A model generated the notes under the pieces. It was given only the letters and a program-made list of their open reading frames with translations, had not been told where the DNA came from and searched no databases. The translations under genes and the position numbers were made by a program. A stretch of 64,000 nucleotides of DNA from Gyrodactylus bullatarudis (taxonomy: Eukaryota > Platyhelminthes > Monogenea > Gyrodactylidea > Gyrodactylidae). How positions within the stretch are numbered: the first letter of the stretch is position 1; every line of letters starts with the position of its first letter. Below, one piece after another: positions 1 through 13,200 of this stretch. Where the stretch lies: positions 299,788 through 363,787 of the forward strand of contig SSNU01000109.1 in NCBI GenBank assembly GCA_012064415.1. The letters are read 5' to 3'.

Positions 1-2
1 TT

Positions 3-218
3 GATATCATTGGGGAAATCGATTTCCACGAAGATCCGTTTAAAATAAAAGAGTACATGGACGAAAGGCTGAGCGATAATGATGCGACAAAAATCATTGA
101 AATGACGGATGATAAAATTAGTCCTGAAGAATACAATTATTTGATAGGCTGTAATCCTACATCTGCAGATGTAGAAAGAACTTTTTCAAAAATGAAATAT
201 TTCTATACAAAATGTAAA
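3..218 (+). pseudogene. hAT transposase C-terminal dimerisation fragment
   Basis: An open frame enters from the left edge and encodes a short acidic stretch followed by CNPTSADVERTFSKMKYF. This matches the conserved 'S.D.ERxFS' signature of the hAT transposase dimerisation domain. The similarity ends near base 218; the remaining frame to 338 is low-complexity AT-rich sequence and then stops. Only about 70 codons of a protein normally over 500 residues are visible, so this is a remnant or the tail of an element beyond the window. It lies on the strand opposite to the UBR3-like gene, possibly inside one of its introns. Confidence 0.6.
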
Positions 219-621
219 ATTTTTAAAAACTATTCGTTTAAAAAATATTTCATTTATTGTATACGAATAAATAGTTTTTTGAAAATGCCACTTTTTTGCG
301 ATTTTTCGAGAATTTTGCGATTTTTTTTACCGCCCTAATTTCATACGGTTATATCATTTGAATCAAGTGTGGTTTATTGCATAACAGAGTTTAAAGATTT
401 AAACTTTAATTCTCAATACATAGCCTAGTTTTAGAATCTTCGATCTGGAATAGCATAAGATTTTGAATATGATGTAGTAAGAAAATCAATTTTATTTTCT
501 GATAATTAGTTTAGATTTATGATTTGAAACTTATTTTTATGATGCACAAGTTAAATTAATGATAATATTCCAACTTTAAATAGTAAATTCAATCAATCAT
601 TAGAGGATGAACAAAACTTAC
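219..621. other. AT-rich gap, no recognised exon
   Basis: I see no convincing exon here on either strand. The UBR3-like gene ends its last visible exon at 622 with a good GTAAGT donor, so this stretch is probably its next intron. Confidence 0.4.
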
Positions 622-2753
622 ATTTTTATAGTAATGATCCCAAAGACTCCACATTGGAGTGACACTTATCTCCATTTCCAGGTTCAGAGCATGATGAAAG
701 CCCATTGTCTCAAAGGTGATATGCTCGCCTTCTTTTCTTCGAGACAAATTCATATACTAGAAAAAGTTGTGATCAGAGAATGAACAAGTCTTTTTATTTT
801 TCAATCCTGTAATACTCAAATTCATCAACGATAAATCTTTTACTCTATCTCTCTCTGTGTATAGTAAACTTTTAAAAGGGAACAATTTCAAGTTACAAAA
901 TAATATTAAAGACTCACTTGAACAGCAGTTAGTACTTTGGTCCAAGCTTGAAGAAAATCATCATCTGTTGCAATATAATCGACAATTTCCTTGTGAGACA
1001 TAAACATTGTCATGTCCGAGATTAAAGGCCAGAGAATATTGTTCTTGATAAAGATTGATTCAACATCAACAGTCCAATTTCGTTTACAGTCTATTTTCTG
1101 AATGAAAATAACAAAAATCATTTTACAAGATGGTAACATCAGCTAATTTGAGATGAAGCAACTCTTACTCTGATTATATATTAAGTAGATTGTGGAAAAA
1201 GTGAAAACTCACAGTTTTACTTATGTAAAATATGTTCAAAATACAATGAATATTGATAAGATGTAAATTCCGATTTTTGACCATTCTCAGAGCTGTCTCT
1301 TGACCACTGAACAGTTGGACCGATATGTGAGCTATCTGATTGACAACCTTCATACACGTTTGGAGGTCCCTACGCTTACTACATGCAATAGTGACGAGAA
1401 AAGTTGCCATTCGTGTGTAATGATTGATATAAGATTGAATGAACATTTCCTTGTATGAAGCAATGGAAAATAATCCAATGAGAAAAGTGACAATATTCTC
1501 AGGAAATCGAACTTTAATCGTGATGAACATAAGCATATCGAGAAAATTGTTATGAATTAATTCACCTTCTTTAAGATATTCTGCAAAGGAAAAAAATTTA
1601 AATACTGATGAGAAAAATCACTTGATTCGAGATGTAGATAGTATTTGGATAATTCTTAAATTACACTTACCAGGAAAAATAAAGCATGGTTTAGATTTGA
1701 TATTCTTCATAAAGTTATCCAGAGATGAACGACTCTTTTGCTCTTCACAGTACTGACGATACAATCTACTATCGCAAAGAATGTCTGCAATAATTTGTTG
1801 AACAACCCATCCAAAAGCATTAAGACCATGAAGAAAATGAAGAGCCGGAAGGCTGTCGATTTTACCTTGAAATGAATGAAATTTATTTCCATATTACTAA
1901 TGCCTTTAATCGATTTTCAATATATCAATTCGTTATTTTTTAAAAGTATAATTAATTATTTTTCTATACGCGTAATTCTAGGGATAGTTGATTTAAATTA
2001 AGCAAAAGGAATAAAACCAATCCAAGAGGAAAATGCTCACTTTGATTAACTTCAGTGCTCTCACAAATGTCTAAAAGATGTGATATAAGACCATAAATAT
2101 AGGGTTTCAAAATAAACTGAAGAGGTTCTTTAATTTCTGATGGAACTTGAGGTCTTAATTTAATCTTGTCAAATCCATGATATCGACAATTTCCAGATGT
2201 TTTAATAACAGTAGAATCTCCACAATCACAAACACCTCCAGTGAGGGATCGAAATTTGTTAAAATCATGACCTTCATGGTTTCCTGCATGAAAACAGTGC
2301 GCACATAGTGACATTGTAGGACTTAATGAACAAGTTCTGCATCTATAAGCAAAGTAATTTGATTTCCAGACAAGACTGCACGTTTCCGAATAATCAAAAG
2401 ACTTTACTAGAAAAAAATTTGATTAGAAATTATTTGAAGACTATGCATTTTTTGTATAATTTACGTTTTTCTCCATATTTTTCAATTGATATATTATTTG
2501 TCAGCAGTATTTCAATCAAATAAGTAAGAAGCTCCATTTTCTTCTCAGCAGTGATGAATGGCGATGATTCAAAGCATTCTAAAAATAGTTTATACATAAA
2601 TTTTAAAATCCTGGATTCATAATCTTTTTCAATACAAGCATTTGTGAATCTTTGTGAAAGATCCACAGCTTCAATTTCAAGTTTGTTGCATATCAATGAA
2701 ATAAATTGCTCTGAAGTTGTTTCTGAATAAAATAAATGGTTAAAATCATTCAT
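622..2753 (-). CDS. UBR3: UBR3-like E3 ubiquitin ligase, 5' part (6 exons, incomplete at 3' end)
   Basis: E3 ligase of the UBR family, which binds substrates through a zinc-containing UBR box and attaches ubiquitin. Exons (minus): 2753-2465, 2406-2041, 1865-1671, 1580-1213, 1097-918, 756-622; these join in frame to 511 codons with GT-AG introns of 58-175 nt. The UBR box lies at about residues 100-155: YRCRTC, then MSLCAHCFHAGNHEGHDF, then GGVCDCGD, then a closing CRYH. The later text ALHFLHGLNAFGW and TPMWSL also fits UBR3 rather than UBR1/2. The start ATG at 2753 puts the box about 100 residues in, as expected for UBR3. Family members are close to 1,900 residues, so over two thirds, including the RING finger, is missing and would lie left of the window. 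The last exon ends in a proper donor, so nothing shows that the gene is broken. Confidence 0.85.
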
Positions 2754-3537
2754 AATCGGAATCCAATCGTTAATGAAAAATTGATTAAATACAATATTAC
2801 AACCTATTATAACAAGAAAATTGTTACTATTGTATTTGTAATTTGTTTTATTAATTGTGTTTCAACTTTTTCGAATTCTAATCAAATTATTCAAATCTAG
2901 GGTGCAGCTTTTAGGCCCAAACCAGTACACTAAACTTACTAGAAAATGTATGAGCTGAAAACCCGACGGGTAAAAAAATATAATGTACTTACTAATAAGT
3001 ATGATGCTGATTTTAAATTAAATATTTCTTGAATTTGAGATTTATTTTTGCAAATTTATCACTCTAGTAAACTCAAAATTCATGAAAATTTGTTCAATTA
3101 CTAAATTTTCAATTCTACATCGTTGGATTAGCAGCAGTATTAAGCAAGAAAGCTTCGCTTCGAACGTAGGGCCATAAAATCCGAAAAAGGGCCAATTCAA
3201 ATTTATAGAAAATATCATTTTTTTGAAATAATAAAACAAAAAACTTTACATATTAAATGATAATTTTGAATTTTTTATGTGGGTTTTTCAAATATTATCT
3301 AAATAATACTCAAAAATGAACAACACTCCTGGTACAAATAAAAGAAAAAGTATGCTACAGTACTTGCAATTGATTACAAGGTAAATTTCCATTGTCTTCA
3401 ACAATTTTATTAATGACTGATTCATCCAGTTTTTGTGACGTATTCATATTTTTAAAAATTTTTTTCAACGTTATAAACAAATCTTGATAAAAAATTTTGC
3501 AATTTTGTTTTAATCAAAATTTGGCAACTTTCCGGTT
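2754..3537. other. intergenic, no recognised feature
   Basis: AT-rich sequence between the UBR3-like start and the reverse-transcriptase remnant. Short open frames have no recognisable motifs. The proximal part presumably holds the UBR3-like promoter; I see no clear TATA or initiator element. Confidence 0.3.
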
Positions 3538-4125
3538 TTATGTTCCCGGACGAACCTTACTTAGAACTGTAGATGAGACAACCAATTTCATCCAAATTGG
3601 GTAGAGATTTGTTCTGTTAAGAAGTTCTTTGTACGAATATCGTCCAAAACAAGATCGGAAAAACTGATATTGAAGGGTTTTTTTATGTGCCCACTGGAAG
3701 GTTACATAATAATGACTCTCCGTAATCAGTATGAGGAAGAATACAAAATATAAAGAATAAAAGTAACCTAAGGGTTGAGGCATGTAAGAATTCCCGGAGG
3801 AAGTAGGATTTGATTCTTACGGTCTTTAGTATGGTGGTGATATGAATTGAAGTATCAAGTTCATTATACAGGTAGTTCAGTCCCAGGTACTTAATCCGAG
3901 ATACCACTAAGGAAAGAAGATTTCGGTCCAGTTGCATATTAGGTGTAAGACAGAGAATTTTAGTTGTATTGAGCTCTAGTTGAATGGTGTCTGAGTCCTG
4001 TTTGGGGGGGGGAGTACAAAATATCTTGACGTCATCAGCATATTTAAAATATGTGATATCAGGAGATGAGGAGGAAATCTGGGCAAGCACTAGATTGAAC
4101 AGAGTGGGGCCAATTGTGGATCATT
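3538..4125 (-). pseudogene. non-LTR retrotransposon reverse transcriptase fragment
   Basis: On the minus strand the frame reads GPTLFNLVLAQI, then FKYADDVKIF. This is the reverse-transcriptase region before and around the catalytic YADD box, as in jockey/Rex-type LINEs. The frame runs to about 3700 and then shifts to another frame reading QYQFFRSCFGRYSYKELL, a typical C-terminal LINE segment, ending near 3538. A further one-base shift is likely just upstream of GPTLFN near 4110. With no endonuclease and at least one frameshift, this is a dead 5'-truncated copy. Confidence 0.7.
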
Positions 4126-4273
4126 GGAACTTATTTACGACATGGGCAGATAACGAAGCATATTGAGTGCGGTTTTGTAGAAGTTCAGTTGATGATGTAA
4201 GGGTTAATGAGGGGGTCATGACTCATGAGAGATTTTTTAATAAAATTGAAGGTGATTTGTCAAAAAAATAATT

Positions 4274-7200
4274 TTATTTGAAATAATAAAAAAATATTGA
4301 GATTATTACAATAAAAACACTGATAGAAAAGTAAATGTTCATTTGAGCGCCAAAGAAAATGAGAAGGACTCCTGTTGTGACAATCATTGAAGAGCTTATT
4401 ATGAATAATCGAAGAATATTTGAAGAGTACTTCAGTATGAAGCCAAACAATATTCCTGTTATAGAATAATTCAACACCAACATATGAGTGAGTGGTACAA
4501 AGTTTCTGAACAAGTCAAAATTATCTGGAATATAAAAATAAACGAATGAATAGTACAGCTAGGGAGTGAAAATTCGTTTTGAAAAGTAGTTGTGTAACAT
4601 ACGATAATTTTCGTGGCAACATATCGAAATTCAACATATCATGATATATTAAAAAAAACGATTACGATTTAATTTTCAATATGCTACGAGTTATATAGCT
4701 TACATTGGCCAAGGTAATTGAAGATTATAGGAAAAGTTATTATTATTTTTTTTATTCCTATAATCTTCAATTACCTTGGCCAAGGTAAGCTTTTTCACTT
4801 TTCTCTCCACTGTTGTTATTTATTGGAGAGTTTTGGTGTTTTTTCAGCTTGCATTTTATTCTTATTTTCTTTGACTTTTACTATTTCTTTCATGATTTGT
4901 AAATTATTATTTTGAATGAACTTTTCACTTATATCATTTTTGAAGAATTACCACTGATGATACTTCAAGAAATGTACATTTGGTTTAAATATATTTTCCT
5001 CCAATTTTTCTAATACGTATTACTTATCTCGACCAAGAATTTTCTCGTATATACTCACCAACTCGTTGTCTTTTCCTCTCTCTAAGGTTTTAAAATGTGC
5101 TGAAGATGGATATGAAACTCATTTTACCCCTGAAAACAGTGAATTTTCACATTTTCACCAAAACTCACTTTTTTCCTATCTAAATGTATAGAAATCACTT
5201 GCTGCATTCTGATTGGTCGAGATAAATAATACACTTAATTAGGGGGTAAATAAAAATAAGATGTTTCAATAGAAATATTTTTACTGTAATTTTGTGATAT
5301 GTTTATCGTATGATGTAACATAGGATTTTATATTGATAATTTTGTAATTATAATTATAATATCAATTATGTTTACAAATTCTGATGTTTGGTTTAGAGGG
5401 TATAGTGCCCACCCTTAATTTTCAATTAAATATTATGTATAATATTATTTATTATACATAATATAATATATTATGTATTAATATTATAATAATATATTAT
5501 TTATTATGTTCAAATCTCAGCTAATATTTTGATATTAGATTTCAGAAAATTTCCTACTCTTAGATTAAAGTCCTTAAAGCAAAGATTTTCACATGGGTGA
5601 AATGCTCAATGCTCATATATTGTACATCATCAAATGTTAAGTTAAGTATTGAATTTCCCTAGTTTTTCGAAGAAGAGTGGGGCTCTAATTTTGGGTATGA
5701 ATCATAGTAAAGAATTGATGATTGAATGATTTAATCTCATTGGTCGAGATATATTATACATCGTAACACATTTTTAATATATTACGAAATAATTTAATAG
5801 TATTGTAACATATAATTAAAGTCTAAACAATACATATCATATCGTAACATAATTTTAATATTTGTAATACAAAAAACACATATCGATATAATATTCGTAT
5901 ATCGTATGTTGAAACTTTACAAAACGAATTTTCACTCCCTAAGTACAACACATACTTAGGAGTGGTCGATGAATTTTTAAAACTTCGAAATCAAACTTGG
6001 AATAGGCAAAATATGTTAGAAGAACTTATAAGAAGTGCCTGTGCAAGACCTCGTTCAGATCGGAATCTTCTTAATCAATTCTTTTGATCGACAAAGATGA
6101 TCCAAAATACGAAAAATAATCCTACTACTTGCTACAAAATAAAAAAATTAACTTGAGATTTTTTGACATGAGACTTGAAACTACTTACTAGTAAGTAAAG
6201 AACAAATAATTTGCAAGACAGGTCTGATTCGGGTATAAAAAAATTATTCTTTCTGAATTTATAATTGCTTAAATTACTCTTGAGAAAAGAAGAACGCTAC
6301 GTCTTAATTTATGAATAGAAATTTTATTTAAAAACTTATATCAATGACATTTGCAATAAAATTTCATCAGTTATTAAATTGTCTAAAAATATTCAAAATA
6401 CATTTAAAGGTTTCAATATTATTAGATTTATGAAAGTTTTTTCTGTTTTGGTCTATGATTCTAATTGAATTGATCTCGAGCATACCATTTCACACGCCCG
6501 AGTACTGGTTTGGATGAATCGTTCAAGTATTACTTACAAAGGTTAACCTGAAATATTTCGTTCTTGGTGCTTAGACGTTCCTGTGGGATATATTACCTAA
6601 GCACCTAGAACGAAATATTTCAAGTTAAAAATAAACGAATATATTAATTAGGATAGAATCATTTTCTATAAATACTTATTTTCTTGGCTAATTTCATGAC
6701 GTTCAAAGTAGAAATCATCATCGAAATCTTTCCAGGTCCCAACTAGCCCTGAGATCTGGTACTCAGAGTAGTTTTACAAATATTTCATTAACTCTTAAGG
6801 ACAAACTATTGAAAACACAAGTTAAACGGAAAACTAAATGCACCAATGAATTTTTGGTAAAATTTTTCACGGTATATTACGCCCCAGTTTCTTCGGACTG
6901 GGGTGGCCAATGAGTTTCGCAACTGATAGTACATCGCTGAAAATTTTGCATAGTTTCAGCATACGCTTTTTTCAAAAACCAACTACTATTAGGAGATATT
7001 TAGGAGATATTGTCCAAAATCGGGACATTTTTAGACCCTGAACATTTTTATTTCTAGAGATAACATTTTTGAATTCTGAGTTTTCTCTGTGAGCTGATCT
7101 TTCAAAAAATGTTCATTATATTTTTGATTCATCTTTAAATTGTCACAAGTTATAACTTATCAATGAATCAGGTTGGTTACCTGCTCCTTAAAGGATGCTT

Positions 7201-10200
7201 AGGTAATATTTCTCTAAGCATCACCTTATTTGGTAAGGGATATGACACTTAATGTTACAGCTCACAAATGACAAGTAAGAAAGAAACACTCAGAGATGAT
7301 CTTTGTAAAACTTCAGAGCATATAGAAGTAAGTAGAAGATGTATGCTTTGATAATTTTTCTAAATTCCCTGAGAATTTCTTTCGGATCTTTCTTTTGGAT
7401 CTATTTGTAAGCTGTGACATTCAGCGAATTCAGCCCTTTCTCTTTTCTTCAGATAGATCAATACAAGCTAAAAGACAACAAAGTCAGGTAGCAAACGAAT
7501 AATGTTACAGTAAATCTGTGCTGAACAGCTCCCTGAAGAAAAGTAGGAAGAGTCAGTATGCCAATGGGGTAAAATCAAGAATGAGAAGGAGATAAATTGT
7601 TGATTTGTTAAAATTTTTTTTTCAACTTGAAGCATCACACATAAGGCTTGATTTGATAACTTACCATTATTCTTGTAGATTGTAGCAATGTATGCAAACA
7701 AATTGAAGACTATTCCGAAACTATAGAGGGATAAGTTCTGGAGGTGAATGCTCATCTGAAAAAATAAACATTATCTCATTAATGAATAGTGCAGCACTTG
7801 CAAAGATTAACTAGAATTATTTAGTTTGATATAAATCACTGACCTAGATGAAAATTTTACGCAGAATTCAAATCTAATAACAGTTTTTCAGTAAGAGATG
7901 CATGGAAAAAATGAAATCAGATTTAGTGACCCCCTTTTTTCTTCTGATAATCAAAAATTTTGATCCTTTTTTAATTTTTTCGATCTGATCGGATCCTAAT
8001 GAAATTTTCATGAAGTAATCAACCAATAAGTCTTGAGAAATTCTTAAATTTTCTGAGAAATCGATGTTTTTTTCTTAAAAATATCAGCTTTTTTCATTTT
8101 CAGTTCAACACACCGAAGATTGGATCTCGTTTGATCTTGATTTTCTCGATCACTTCGATAGTTATATAATTTTCAATCACAGATTTAGAAACTTGATTAA
8201 ATTTGGAACCGAATCAGTATTCTTTCTGGTGAAAAAGATCCAAGGATTTCAGGATCAAAGTCAAATTTTCATGTTTCACCTACTAATGGGTAGACTCGAT
8301 TTTTGTCATTTACAACCGGTTTTTTTGTACTTTAATGTAATTTTTGCGTTGTTATGCAAAAAGAATTGGATTTTTATATTTTTGAGAAATTTCCCAACTT
8401 CATATTAACCAACTTTATATGTTGCAATCAATTTATAGAATTCGATAGATATATATGTTGTGCGCAAAAAGTGAAGTTGCACCAAAAGTGAAGATATGAG
8501 TATCTTCATTTTTGAAATATTTTTTTGGCGTGCACCAAAAATGAAGATTTGTTCAGGTCTATGTAAAGTGTATGAAACAGTATATATTGTATATCTCCCC
8601 CTCCCCATACATCATCTATATGAAATACACCTAGTCTCTAGGTCCTAGTGTATATTATACGAACACACCTCACACAATGGTTTGTCAAAAAAAGGCTTAG
8701 AGTTCAAATAAAAATTAAATAAAATTTTCAAATTCTCATTATACTTTCTTGTGTTAAAATGGACCTTTTTATACGCTACTTGACAGTCTTGAATCTTCAA
8801 ATTATTTAACCGATGAGAAATATCTTGTTTTGATCGATCAGATAAAAAATCCTTTCAAGTACGATACGAAAGATGGCATCGAGAGGAATTCAAATAGTAG
8901 ATAATGAAGAGTGGATCTATTCAAAAATAGACAAGGACCAAAGACTTTATGTGAAATACTCAAAAATTTTTGAAATTATTCAATTTTGGTGCACGCCAAA
9001 AATGAAGATACTCATATCTTCACTTTTGGTGCAACTTCACTTTTTGCGCACAACATATATAATCTTCGCCGATTATTGTATAATAATCAAGCCTCTACTC
9101 ATTATATATAATTCTTATCTTTAATGAAGAGAAACTCTGAAGATTATATATGTTACCGTGAAAATGGGAAATCAGTGAATGGACGATAATCACTAGTGAA
9201 AATGGGAATTCGTTTATATTCCCGTGAAAATGAGAAATATTTACCCTTTTCACTGATTTTTCACTGCAACCTTCACCGTGAAAATGGGAAATCAGTAAAA
9301 ATGGGAATTATCTCATACAATGAGATTTTAAGGACCCATACTTTTGGTCATACTTTTGTCGTACTTATAGCTAAACTTTTTTTGACCATTAAGAGTTTAT
9401 TACATTTTGTACATTACTTTTGACTACACTTTCTTCCATATTTTACACATTTCACTATAGTCGTATTTCAATTAAAATATTGAGGATTCTTCCCAGATTT
9501 ATTTTGACTATAGTTTATTTAGATTCTACATTTTGACTACTCTTTTTTCAAGTTTATTTTTTTGACAAGTATTATGATATTTTAGAAATCTTTAATTTAA
9601 AATATTCAGTGAATATTATACACTATGAAGGATTACGTGGTCGTCTCATGAGTACAATTTCTACTCATAGGGAATTTACCAAAAGTAGCCCCATGTATTC
9701 TAGAATTTCCAAAAGTAAAGATTTCTGTGGAAATTTTGGTATTTCTGGACAAAAAAGATAAGATTATTCAAAATTTTAGAGAGCTTGCCAGACTGATCTT
9801 TTTTTTAAATAAAGAAAAACAGTATGAATTCTCAAATTTTTCATCAAGAAATTGAATTTGATCAAGATTTTTCCAGAATCTAGATCGTAAGCTCAACTGT
9901 CAAGAAATATAAACTAGCTTTAGAAAGAGAACATGTTACAGACATTGTCAAACCATAGTGTATTAGGAGATTACACATTAAACAATTTTTTCTATAATTA
10001 TAGTTTATAATCTAATCTATATGTGCGAGTGTACAATACAGAGCATAAAGAGTATAAAAGATAGGCACTATTTTATTTAAAAAGAATGAATCAGAGCTTT
10101 TACCTGTAGTTCTTCATAATAAGAATAGGTAAACCATACCTCATTTGTCTTTTGGGTTAACATGCATGTAGAACCCCTGACGAGAGTTATATATAATCGT

Positions 10201-13200
10201 TAGAGTTTCTCTTCATTCAAGATAAGAATTATATATAGTGGTCGAAGTAATACGGTTCTCACTTTCAATTTATTGCATAACTTCCTTGTTTTTCATCTTT
10301 TTTTGGTCAAATATATATGAAAAGACTTGTAAATGATCATTTAATAATACTATGCTAATAATTTTTTAAATATTTTTTTTACATTAATCTGAAATACAAA
10401 ATTACTATTTTTGATATATGAATGAAAACGAAGTAATACCATTCTCATAACTTTATTTCAAAAATTCTCCTTTTTTTTCAATAATTTCTATACACCTTTC
10501 ATACATGGAAATAAAATAAGGTAATAAGTCATCTTTTGTAAAAGTATTCCATTCTCTAACTATTGCCTCTTTCAGCTCAGAGGTACTTGAGTATTGTTGC
10601 CCATTTTTATAAACTTTCTGTGCTAGTGACCCCCAAACATTTTCGATAGGGTTTAAATCGGGACTTCTAGCAGGCCAGGTCATAACTTTTATGTCATTTC
10701 TCAAAAACCATTCTTTTGTTGAATTGGAGCTGTGACAAGGGGCATTGTCTTGTTGGAAAATTAATTGTTCTGTCCTAATTTCCTCTTTGAATGGTAATAG
10801 AGAATTTTCAAGGAGATTTTGATAATTTTCTGAGTTCATTTTTGGTTGAACAAATTGTAAAGGCAATATTCCGTTGAATGTTATGGCTCCCCATATCATT
10901 ACTGTCCCTCCACCAAAATTTCTATTCATTCTTTTCTTAGACGGACCATCTTTTGATTCCCAGTGAAAACTAAGGCCATCCGGACCATCCAAGTTGAATT
11001 TTTTCTCATCCGAGAATATTGCCTTCTTCCAGTCCATGTTTTCATGTATTTTAGTCTTAACCCAGTTTAAACGGTCAAGTTTATTCTTTTCCGTTAGGGG
11101 ACAGATCTTTTTAGCCTTTCTCCAACGCAGATTAAATTTTTTCCTCACAATCATTTGAACAGCACGAACAGATATGTTCAATTTCAATTCATTTTTTATT
11201 TGAACACAGTTTTTCCCTTGATTTTGAGCCATGTTTTTGATTCGTCCTAATATCAAATTGCTGATTTTTGATTTAGAGCCAGCTTTCTTTTGGTATCTTT
11301 TGTACCCGTTATTCTTCAATAAGTTATTAATTGTCGTATTTGAGCAATTCATGATTTGGGCGATCTTCCTATTACTTAAACCATGTTTTTTTAGTTGCTT
11401 AATCTTCTCGAATCGAACTCGGTTAAAAGTTCTGTTTTTCGATAATGACGAGTTCATTAATAATCTGAAAGATATTCATAGTTAGTTCAATAGATATACT
11501 GATTAAATATTTATTATAGGACGAAAATTGTTCTNCATCTTTTCCCAGGTATGGAATAGCATTCAGAATATAAGATGTTTGGGAATCAGCAGCTATCCAA
11601 ATCTTGAGTCCGTATTTATTTGGTTTTGATGGAATATACTGACGAAAAGCACATCTACCTCTAAAAGGTGCAAGACGTTCATCAATCGTTATGCATTCAT
11701 TTGCATTGAAATAAAGACCAAGATCTTGAGTCCATCTTTCCCAAATACTTCATATAGGCTGAAATTTGTCATTAGTATTATTCCTTCTTCGGTTCAATAC
11801 GTCATCAAATCGAAGCATCCGCATAATTGATTGAAACCTATTTCGGGCCATACTTTGATTGAAAATTGGTCTTCCATAAACTTCATTCCATAGTTCATTT
11901 ATAGGCTCATCATGGGCTTTGTATACACCAGCTAAAATATTCAGAGCGATAAATGTACAGAGCTCAGAAGAAGAAATTTCCTTCCAATTTGGATCTTGTT
12001 CTTTACCATATTTGTTGGTATACTTCAATATTTCCCTAAGCAAAAAATCTTGAAAAATGCAAGCAAATGCTGTTGATTCATCACTGATTCTTGAAGTTGC
12101 AAATTTTGTCGGACCTGGACGAGATCTCATGACATTTTGCATCGGTAATCTTCCTACAGGTGCTTGAACAGGATCAGGTTTCCAAATATAATTTTTGTTC
12201 TTTGATGAGTAAATTTCAGGTTCATCTTCCGAATCAGATGAAAGTGACGATAAAGATGAAAGTGACGATAAAGATGAAAGAGTCAAATGCCCATCCGAGC
12301 TTGAGCTGTCTTCCCCGTGAACCGATTCTCCGCTTGACATTGTAAAAATGAAGGAAAATACATGGGGTAAAAAATACCCCAAGTGGTAATTAGTGTATTT
12401 ATTTTAATTTGACTATCATTAAGTGATAATTTTTTGATGAAAATACTAGATAATTATAGATTTATACAATCAATATAAAGCCTTAAAATTTCAGTTGTGA
12501 AATCTTTATAATAGCTTGGTAAATTCTAATTATATTTAACTTAATGTAAAAATACCCCAGGTGGGTACTCTAGGGTTGATAATCTGAAAGATATTCATAG
12601 TTAGTTCAATAGATATACTGATTAAATATTTATTATAGGACGAAAATTGTTCTTACTTGAATACAAGTTGATTACTTGAATAAATGAGAATGATATTACT
12701 TCGTTTTCATTCATGTATCAAAAATAGTAATTTTGTATTTAAAAGAAACAGTCTTTAAATTTTGAATGAAACTTTCTTTAGTAGTATTCATAAAACATCC
12801 TCGAATATTTTCATATATATTTGGTCAAAAACGGATGAAAAATAAGGAAGTTATGCAATAAAATAAGAGTGAGAACCGTATTACTTCGACAACTGTATAT
12901 GACAAGAGATGATTATTGTAAAATTAGATAAATAAATATTTTCATTTTATTTTTAAAAAATTCATGATTATTACAATTATCTTCTAATTTGAGTTACTGA
13001 GAATTATTGGATTAAAAATATCTTTAAATTAAGATGAAAAATAAAATTGAAAGTTTTTCAGAATAAAAATTATAGTATTATTTTTTGTTATAGATTTTTT
13101 TTTATTATTTTGTGTATACTTATGAGTAAGCACGTGATATTATTGCTAAAAACCAACATATTCTGAATCCATGCGTTTAACTTACTATAAAAACTCGGGT

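Larger units (their letters stand above)
4561..5940. mobile_element. non-autonomous inverted-repeat element (about 1.4 kb)
   Basis: It begins AGGGAGTGAAAATTCGTTTT and ends with its complement AAAACGAATTTTCACTCCCT. The similarity continues inward to about 50 bp (both arms carry AACATACGATA). The interior has no coding capacity. It lies in the last intron of SLC35A copy A. A 'GTAC' just outside both ends may extend the inverted repeat or mark a target duplication; I cannot decide which. Confidence 0.65.
10236..12895. mobile_element. Tc1-type transposon with nested piggyBac insertion
   Basis: Terminal inverted repeats of about 85-90 bp (10236-10322 and 12806-12895) share GTCGAAGTAATACGGTTCTC. 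The right end reads CAGT outward and both ends are flanked by TA, the Tc1 target duplication. The left end has TAGT instead of CAGT. The transposase gene lies inside on the minus strand. A piggyBac element occupies part of the region upstream of the transposase; see the entries at 11459, 11536 and 12583. Confidence 0.85.

Noticed and set aside
2312..2342. A UBR exon starting at the internal ATG 2314 or at an AG at 2343
   Set aside because: Reading further upstream gives KSNYFAYRCRTC in the same frame, the expected start of the UBR box, so the exon begins at 2406.
11750..11752. TGA inside the piggyBac frame as a recoded (selenocysteine or read-through) codon
   Set aside because: Every other gene here uses TGA as a stop or not at all, and the element is truncated and old; a nonsense mutation is simpler.
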